This document shows, piece after piece, positions 63,723 through 64,000 of a stretch of DNA of 64,000 bases; within the stretch, counting starts at the first letter, position 1, and every line of letters starts with the position of its first letter. The DNA is from JAUIAS01 sp030425395 (GTDB taxonomy: Bacteria > Pseudomonadota > Alphaproteobacteria > Rhodobacterales > Rhodobacteraceae): NCBI GenBank assembly GCA_043553855.1, contig CP121336.1:3920772-3984771 (forward strand). Reading direction: 5' to 3'. Made by a program: the position numbers and the translations under genes. The notes beneath the pieces were generated by a model. It was not told where the DNA came from. It was given only the letters and a program-made list of their open reading frames with translations, and searched no databases.

Positions 63723-64000
63723 ATGGCAGACGCAGCCATTCACGGCCACGAGCATGAAGACCAGCGCGGCTTCTTTACGCGTTGGTTTATGTCGACCAAC
63801 CACAAGGACATCGGGATTCTTTACCTGATCGTCTCTGCGATCGTCGGTTTCATCTCGGTGGCATTCACCGTTTACATGCGACTCGAGCTCATGGAGCCCG
63901 GTGTGCAGTATATGTGTCTTGAAGGCGCACGCATGACCGCGGCCGCCGCCGGGGAATGTACCCCGAACGGACACTTGTGGAATGTTTTGATCACCGCACA
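63723..64000 (+). CDS. ctaD: Cytochrome c oxidase subunit I (partial, cut by window end)
   Basis: The first 92 residues are visible: a His-rich N-terminus, then FFTRWFMSTNHKDIGILYL, which is the signature opening of aa3-type oxidase subunit I, and the first membrane helix. The insert after helix 1 (GVQYMCLEGARMTAAAAGEC) is as in Rhodobacter-type CtaD. AGGAGG sits 7 bases before the ATG. The heme and copper ligands lie beyond the window. An FNR box is 100 bases upstream. Confidence 0.93.
   Translation, partial: MADAAIHGHEHEDQRGFFTRWFMSTNHKDIGILYLIVSAIVGFISVAFTVYMRLELMEPGVQYMCLEGARMTAAAAGECTPNGHLWNVLITA

Overview
The window is high-GC bacterial chromosome. Gene content and protein style point to an alphaproteobacterium of the Rhodobacteraceae (Roseobacter group): paralogous GcvT-type FAD oxidoreductases, a Hint_2 protein, a tupBCA tungstate importer, a zwf-edd-eda-pgi-glk Entner-Doudoroff cluster, lipB, and ctaD behind a perfect FNR box. 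This placement is an inference from protein style, because no rRNA marker is present. I see no tRNA, rRNA, insertion sequence, prophage or CRISPR array. Genes are tightly packed, often with 4-base ATGA or GTGA overlaps.

Left part (1-24,200). It opens with the tail of a CorC/HlyC protein and a BT1/MFS-like transporter. Two dimethylglycine/sarcosine-dehydrogenase-like proteins (about 804 residues each) flank a DUF2254 membrane protein. Then come a MobA-like nucleotidyltransferase, a LamG-Hint protein, a 0.7 kb gene-free stretch, a HTH-PBP regulator convergent with tupBCA, a DUF2892 and hybrid histidine kinase pair, a UlaG/NAPE-PLD-like hydrolase, a thiolase-FadJ-CoA-transferase operon, an Asp/hydantoin racemase and a small membrane protein.

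Middle part (24,200-48,300), the metabolic accessory region. A leftward ten-gene operon (33,607 to 24,219) encodes a polar amino-acid ABC importer, a class III aminotransferase, the two subunits of a 3-oxoacid CoA-transferase, two M20 amidohydrolases and an alanine racemase, with a LysR gene divergent. It reads as uptake, deacylation or racemisation, transamination and CoA activation of an unknown amino compound. A second leftward run (46,722 to 34,730) encodes a class I aminotransferase, a kynureninase-like and cyclase fusion, a peptide-type ABC importer with fused ATPases, a phospho-lyase-type class III PLP enzyme, an APH-family kinase and a metallo-hydrolase. The kinase and phospho-lyase pair is the arrangement expected for catabolism of a hydroxylated amine such as hydroxylysine or ethanolamine. 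A lactonase-like hydrolase, an SDR and an orphan LivK-type binding protein follow.

Right part (48,300-64,000), central metabolism. Glucokinase, pgi, eda, edd and zwf read leftward behind a LacI-type palindrome, with a PfkB fructokinase just upstream and phosphoglucomutase divergent. After these come a secreted peptidoglycan-binding-domain protein, lipB, an MFS transporter that appears to start at CTG in a CTGA overlap with an upstream HIT gene, and the start of ctaD.

The most notable observations are the fused kynureninase-like/cyclase gene, the kinase and phospho-lyase couple inside a peptide-importer operon, the self-contained ten-gene amino-acid operon, the probable CTG start, and three good operator candidates (FNR, LacI, and a tup promoter repeat). 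All functional assignments rest on reading motifs by eye. No database search was run.
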